9,603 bases of DNA from Candidatus Njordarchaeota archaeon (GTDB taxonomy: Archaea > Asgardarchaeota > Njordarchaeia > Njordarchaeales > Njordarchaeaceae): positions 1 through 9,603 of the forward strand of contig JAHKLF010000042.1 of the NCBI GenBank assembly GCA_029856615.1, read 5' to 3'. Numbering within the stretch: the first letter of the stretch is position 1; every line of letters starts with the position of its first letter. Under the pieces are notes generated by a model, which saw only the letters and a program-made list of their open reading frames with translations, did no database searches and was not told the origin of the DNA. This document shows positions 7,101 through 9,603 of the stretch, piece after piece. The position numbers were made by a program, and so were the translations under genes.

Positions 7101-7446
7101 TGATGAGAAGAAGAAAATAAATGAACTAGATGTTGGAGAGGGGAATCTAATTGTCAGAATCATGACTGATAAACCAGAATACAAGGTCGGAGATGTGGGA
7201 AAAATAATTGTAGAAGTAAAAGGTGATATTATAATTCCTATCATCAAAGTATATTTGCCTCCAGGATTAATAGCCATGAAAGGAGGAGCTAACATACAAG
7301 CAGTTAGTGGTGCTAGATCTCCCTTCGTAATTGAGGTCATAGCCGTAAGAGGAGCGAAGGGAAAAGTGAGAGCGGTTGCGAGAGATATGTATTCAGCTGA
7401 TAAGGTTGGAATAGCTACTCCTTTAAAACTCAGAATTAATCAGTAA
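4156..7446 (+). CDS. Alpha-2-macroglobulin-like thioester protein
   Basis: The family traps proteases: cleavage of a bait region exposes a Cys-Gln thioester that couples to the attacker. In this 1096-residue reading, an MG-type motif TDKKIYQPGEFVRV starts at residue 88, followed by several beta-sandwich domains. A strongly basic, Gly/Ser-containing segment (about 468-535, with ARRSRVRG and SKERRRGRE) lies where the bait region is expected. After further beta domains comes YPYGCAEQ, with thioester Cys724 and Gln727. The following helical repeats (about 705-950, including WAGDIEATCLVLRAL and STSDTAALLDM) fit the thioester-domain toroid. A second MG-like TDKPEYKVGD begins at 1004. No C-terminal anchor is seen. 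I chose ATG4156 (GAGGT upstream); TTG4141 would add five residues. Bacterial relatives are exported, but this reading has no signal peptide, probably because its leader is frameshifted (4078-4150). No penicillin-binding protein 1C gene, a common bacterial partner, adjoins it. Confidence 0.9.
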   Translation: MGLYAEEIDLGNFFALFKDELEIKLKLESGETIERTTSKGELISLIDKKISIKSKVEIWVKDKKFFVTKNIYLEAPKLDELKLASITTDKKIYQPGEFVRVIIIFPNETNRTVNIKLFKERRLIWNTSRVTDKFGVIILTLEDLTEGEYEVRAELAHKKIICACSFTIISYELSPLRAQLDKFTLAEGKIRAKLRVSLLEKPYTGAVKIGLYCGYCKRIVYYSEATSKGGIIIAEIPFRGHTGPFELRLFTPDGLTASVQLPGTKRREREVRTFSDMGIIAKASLAPQEGFCKFKGMYVSKQFDKDAPIRISDIIGDELYLEVMKEIKKLGLIIYDPVMKEYYTHYHDELKTGEKIRIPIKEPSQVIIAGVVLEESGSLCLKEYYALVFSEPEIETVNIISPAKVMSNEALVKINVKSRESRKAKLIVIALDDRLFRDSEEINIARGYFELITAVNELIDDIKMDWPLRKLLARRSRVRGLMMPTIGFTASALPLALFAPMRFASKSERGAKVNKGVVSSKERRRGRETLSEVAGLLLQMPIFSFQVLEVDTNKEYELKIHVGDELRTIRIEVIAISGYSVIKNETRITIMREDFVKIEAPTYMDSGDMCIIPIHYLASQDGVLIIETFEGVNRFSVKKGSGVVYIGVNGPTEIIVTLMDKANNVLAEAKAVIKKMGEEEIEVSRLEILNPGETISGERILIYPSLDSLVRDVAFSLIKYPYGCAEQTSAKLKGLMLVFKLFKDSNNGELDKVKMLIGEGIQRMKKFYKHGIFSLWEDTDPNPSVTIKVLKNLSPAMTIDDELVKPLKEMITEALKQLKKLNIKDSELAELDKGLIEEEIKTIEDSAHILIALKDNMNDELYKKALIKIEKEAIHEDNYVKWKGKKAWAGDIEATCLVLRALIATGERKDLVDKGMKYVLRRLVGGMLYSTSDTAALLDMIFEARSIFPMQAEAIVDGKETVILSETVGKKIKALSKLIVRIDEKKKINELDVGEGNLIVRIMTDKPEYKVGDVGKIIVEVKGDIIIPIIKVYLPPGLIAMKGGANIQAVSGARSPFVIEVIAVRGAKGKVRAVARDMYSADKVGIATPLKLRINQ
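5560..5760 (+). other. Bait-like basic segment within the macroglobulin gene
   Basis: The segment encodes two Arg/Lys clusters (ARRSRVRG and SKERRRGRE) separated by a hydrophobic, Ala/Pro/Met-containing stretch. It lies between the strand VIALDDRLF and the later macroglobulin domains, the position of the protease bait in alpha-2-macroglobulins. Function is inferred from position and composition. Confidence 0.4.
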
Positions 7447-7482
7447 TGAAAGCTTATTTTCAGTTAATTTTCGTTAGAATAA

Positions 7483-7498
7483 TTTTTCTTTATTTTTA
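7483..7498 (+). terminator. T-rich putative terminator after the macroglobulin gene
   Basis: A run of TTTTTCTTTATTTTT lies about 37 bases after the stop codon, in the short space between two convergent genes. Oligo-T tracts are the usual archaeal termination signal. No stable hairpin precedes it. Confidence 0.45.
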
Positions 7499-7583
7499 AT
7501 AAATGCTGCCTCAAGGGAAACTAGATTTCACGTCACGGTGCGTAGCTAACGTAATATAATATGAATAAAATTAGTTTTTAGTA

Positions 7584-9596
7584 TCACATGAGATTTTTAG
7601 ATTTATATCTTAGAATTCTCATCGAGTTAAAGGTTACTACTAGAGCTAAGCCATCATCACCAAAGGCTACAGCTTCTATGAGTGTTATGAATCCTAGTAG
7701 TGCTAATATTACTAACACAAACTTGAGAAATATTGATAAAATAACATTGAATCTTACTGCTTTTTTAGTCACTTTACTCAACTCAATTAGATATGGAATA
7801 TTCATCAAATCATCATTAGCTAAGACAATATCTGCCGTCTCTATAGATACATCAATTCCTCTCATACCCATAGCAATCCCCACATCCGCGGAGGATATCG
7901 CAGGAGCATCATTAACGCCGTCTCCAGCGAATATTGTGGAACCATATTTTTGCGACAATTTCTTTATTATTTTCACTTTTTCGTGGGGAAGTAAATCCGC
8001 ATGATATTCATCTATTTCAAGTTCTCTAGCAATTGATGTTGCAACATCTTTATTATCTCCAGTTAGCATTATTGTTCTTATTCCCTGTTTCTTAATTTCT
8101 TTGATAGCTCTCTTAGCCTCTGGCTTTAGTTCATCAGATAGAACAATTAGCCCTATAATCCCACGATTTTCGCACACAAATATTGTTTTAGCTCCCTTAG
8201 CATCTTTTTCTTTGGCGATTGAAATTACGTTATTTGTTAATGGAATGTTAAATTCTTCGAGTAATTTCAAATTCCCTACAATGAGCGTTTTTCCGTTCAC
8301 AACTCCATGAATACCTTTTCCCGGATATTCCCTGAATCGAGATACCTCTAAGAGTTTTAAACCTTGGCTATTCGCATGCTCTACAACTGCTCGTGAAATG
8401 GGATGATTTGAGGCTTTTTCAAGACTAGTAGCTAATGATAACACGTAATTTACAGTATATTTACTAGTTAAAGGTATTACCTCTCTTACTACCAATTCTC
8501 CTTTTGTTAGCGTACCTGTTTTATCCAATGCAACAACTTTGGCTTCAGACGCCCTTTCGAGGAACTTACTTCCTTTAATTAGAATTCCCTTTCGCGCTGC
8601 ATTGACGATTCCCGATATCATACCAGCTGGAACTGATATAGCTAAAGCGCAGGGACAAGAGAGAACGAGTAAAATTAGACCCTTATAGATCCGTATGAAT
8701 CGGGCTTCACTAAATAACAGCGACCCGCCTATCATCACGGTAAATGCTAATATGAGTATTATTGGAACATAATATTTCGAGAATTTTTCAATGAAAGTCT
8801 CTATTTCGGTTTTTTGTTTTTGAGATTTCAAAACAAGATCTATTATTTTATTAAAAAGTGATTCCTCAGCTCTGCGTTTAACTTTAATGATCAATCTTCC
8901 GTCCATGCAGAAAGTCCCAGCGAATACTTCCTCCCCCACAGTCTTATAGACTGGTATGGATTCTCCCGTCAGTACTGATTGATCTATATTGGCTTCGCCT
9001 TCAATAATAGTGCCATCTAAAGGTATTCTTTCTCCTGGCTTAACGATAATTAATTCACCAATTTTAATAAGGTTACTAGGAACTTCCTTCTCCTCACCAT
9101 TTCTTATTACTCTTGCGGTGTTTGGAAAATACTGAGTCAATTTTTCTATCTCTTTTTCTGCCTTACTAACAGCTATGCTCTCAAGGTAATCTGCAATAAC
9201 GAATAAATTCACTACAAGCGCTGCTTCTAAGTAAAATCCTATGAGAATAGCGCCGATTGCTGCCGAAAAAACCAATAAATCAATATCAAACTCTCTATGT
9301 TTAATTAGTTCCTCGAAGCCCTCAACGAATATTCTTAATCCGCCAGAGAAAGTGGCCGCGATTAATAACATGTCAGATATTCGAGTTTTTGTAAATGGAA
9401 TTATGATAATATTGTAGTTAGAGGCAATATACGTCATAAGAAGTCCAGAAATTATGAGAAAAGAAGAGATGTAAATGAAAAAGGCTATATGCCCGAGTAA
9501 TCCCTCAGTTTCAGCTCTGCAAACGAGCGGACCGCAAATTCTACATTGTGTCTCTATTTTCGTCTTTCTCCTTGATACAAACTGAGTATCATGCAT
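7584..9596 (-). CDS. P1B-type heavy-metal translocating ATPase, Zn/Cd/Pb (ZntA/CadA) group
   Basis: This pump uses ATP to export soft or transition-metal cations across the cytoplasmic membrane. All core elements are intact in 670 residues: TGES (210-213, actuator), CPC (314-316) in the metal-binding helix, the phosphorylation site DKTGT with Asp358, the class-specific HP (398-399), TGDN (512-515) and GDGVND (558-563). Eight membrane helices can be drawn: four before the actuator domain, two around CPC and two at the C-terminus. CPC together with Lys625 in helix 7 (NVILSIFLK) and Asp647 in FGDDGLA, at the DxG position of helix 8, places it with Zn/Cd/Pb pumps; Cu pumps carry other helix 7/8 signatures. 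The ferredoxin-like N-terminal metal-binding domain is absent; a short CRICGPLVC (18-26) is present instead. The ATG at 9596 is directly preceded by an in-frame TAG, so this is the earliest start. It converges with the macroglobulin gene, with 137 bases between them. The promoter lies outside the window. Confidence 0.93.
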   Translation of the reverse strand: MHDTQFVSRRKTKIETQCRICGPLVCRAETEGLLGHIAFFIYISSFLIISGLLMTYIASNYNIIIIPFTKTRISDMLLIAATFSGGLRIFVEGFEELIKHREFDIDLLVFSAAIGAILIGFYLEAALVVNLFVIADYLESIAVSKAEKEIEKLTQYFPNTARVIRNGEEKEVPSNLIKIGELIIVKPGERIPLDGTIIEGEANIDQSVLTGESIPVYKTVGEEVFAGTFCMDGRLIIKVKRRAEESLFNKIIDLVLKSQKQKTEIETFIEKFSKYYVPIILILAFTVMIGGSLLFSEARFIRIYKGLILLVLSCPCALAISVPAGMISGIVNAARKGILIKGSKFLERASEAKVVALDKTGTLTKGELVVREVIPLTSKYTVNYVLSLATSLEKASNHPISRAVVEHANSQGLKLLEVSRFREYPGKGIHGVVNGKTLIVGNLKLLEEFNIPLTNNVISIAKEKDAKGAKTIFVCENRGIIGLIVLSDELKPEAKRAIKEIKKQGIRTIMLTGDNKDVATSIARELEIDEYHADLLPHEKVKIIKKLSQKYGSTIFAGDGVNDAPAISSADVGIAMGMRGIDVSIETADIVLANDDLMNIPYLIELSKVTKKAVRFNVILSIFLKFVLVILALLGFITLIEAVAFGDDGLALVVTFNSMRILRYKSKNLM

Positions 9597-9603
9597 CTAC
9601 AAA

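Noticed and set aside
7505..7560. An imperfect palindrome around CACGTCACGGTGCG as a metal-regulator operator
   Set aside because: It lies at the 3' ends of two convergent genes, with mismatches in both arms and no promoter nearby.
7588..8310. Plus-strand open frames opposite the metal ATPase
   Set aside because: They are shadows of the well-supported ATPase reading, with no ribosome binding site or domain.

Overview
The window looks like chromosomal DNA from a thermophilic archaeon. The base composition is AT-rich, arginine is mostly AGA/AGG, proteins are rich in Lys, Ile and Glu, GAGGT/GAGGAG-type ribosome binding sites precede several starts, and there are remnants of a vapBC locus. One gene has the ubiquitin-E2 fold joined to an ESCRT-II (EAP30-type) module. 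Such eukaryote-like parts are best known from Asgard archaea and some TACK lineages, so I lean that way, but no rRNA or other marker fixes the lineage.

Left part, 1-3480 (+): three closely spaced, co-directional genes, very probably one operon. They are (i) a mostly helical protein of unknown function, open at the left edge; (ii) a 282-residue protein with a catalytically dead E2/UEV-like N-terminus and an ESCRT-II-like pair of winged helices; (iii) a 619-residue protein with a resemblance to eukaryotic SSUH2, carrying twelve CxxCxGxG zinc motifs, a two-helix membrane hairpin and a C-terminal P-loop GTPase-like domain with eroded switch motifs. Inferred picture: a membrane-tethered, nucleotide-controlled scaffold working with a ubiquitin/ESCRT-like adaptor. 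This is the best candidate here for an undescribed system.

Middle, 3481-4155: no intact gene. It holds a weak terminator-like hairpin, a broken vapB antitoxin and a 5' fragment of vapC on the minus strand, and then a short stretch just before the next gene that reads as a signal peptide split by two compensating one-base indels.

4156-7446 (+): an alpha-2-macroglobulin-like protein with MG domains, a very basic bait-like segment, an intact GCxEQ thioester motif and a C-terminal alpha/alpha thioester-domain toroid. As currently readable it has no signal peptide; the upstream frameshifted leader would supply one.

7584-9596 (-), convergent with the previous gene: a complete P1B-type heavy-metal ATPase, most like the Zn/Cd/Pb (ZntA/CadA) group, with a short CxxCxxxxC segment instead of a ferredoxin-like N-terminal metal-binding domain. 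I see no functional link between it and the left operon.
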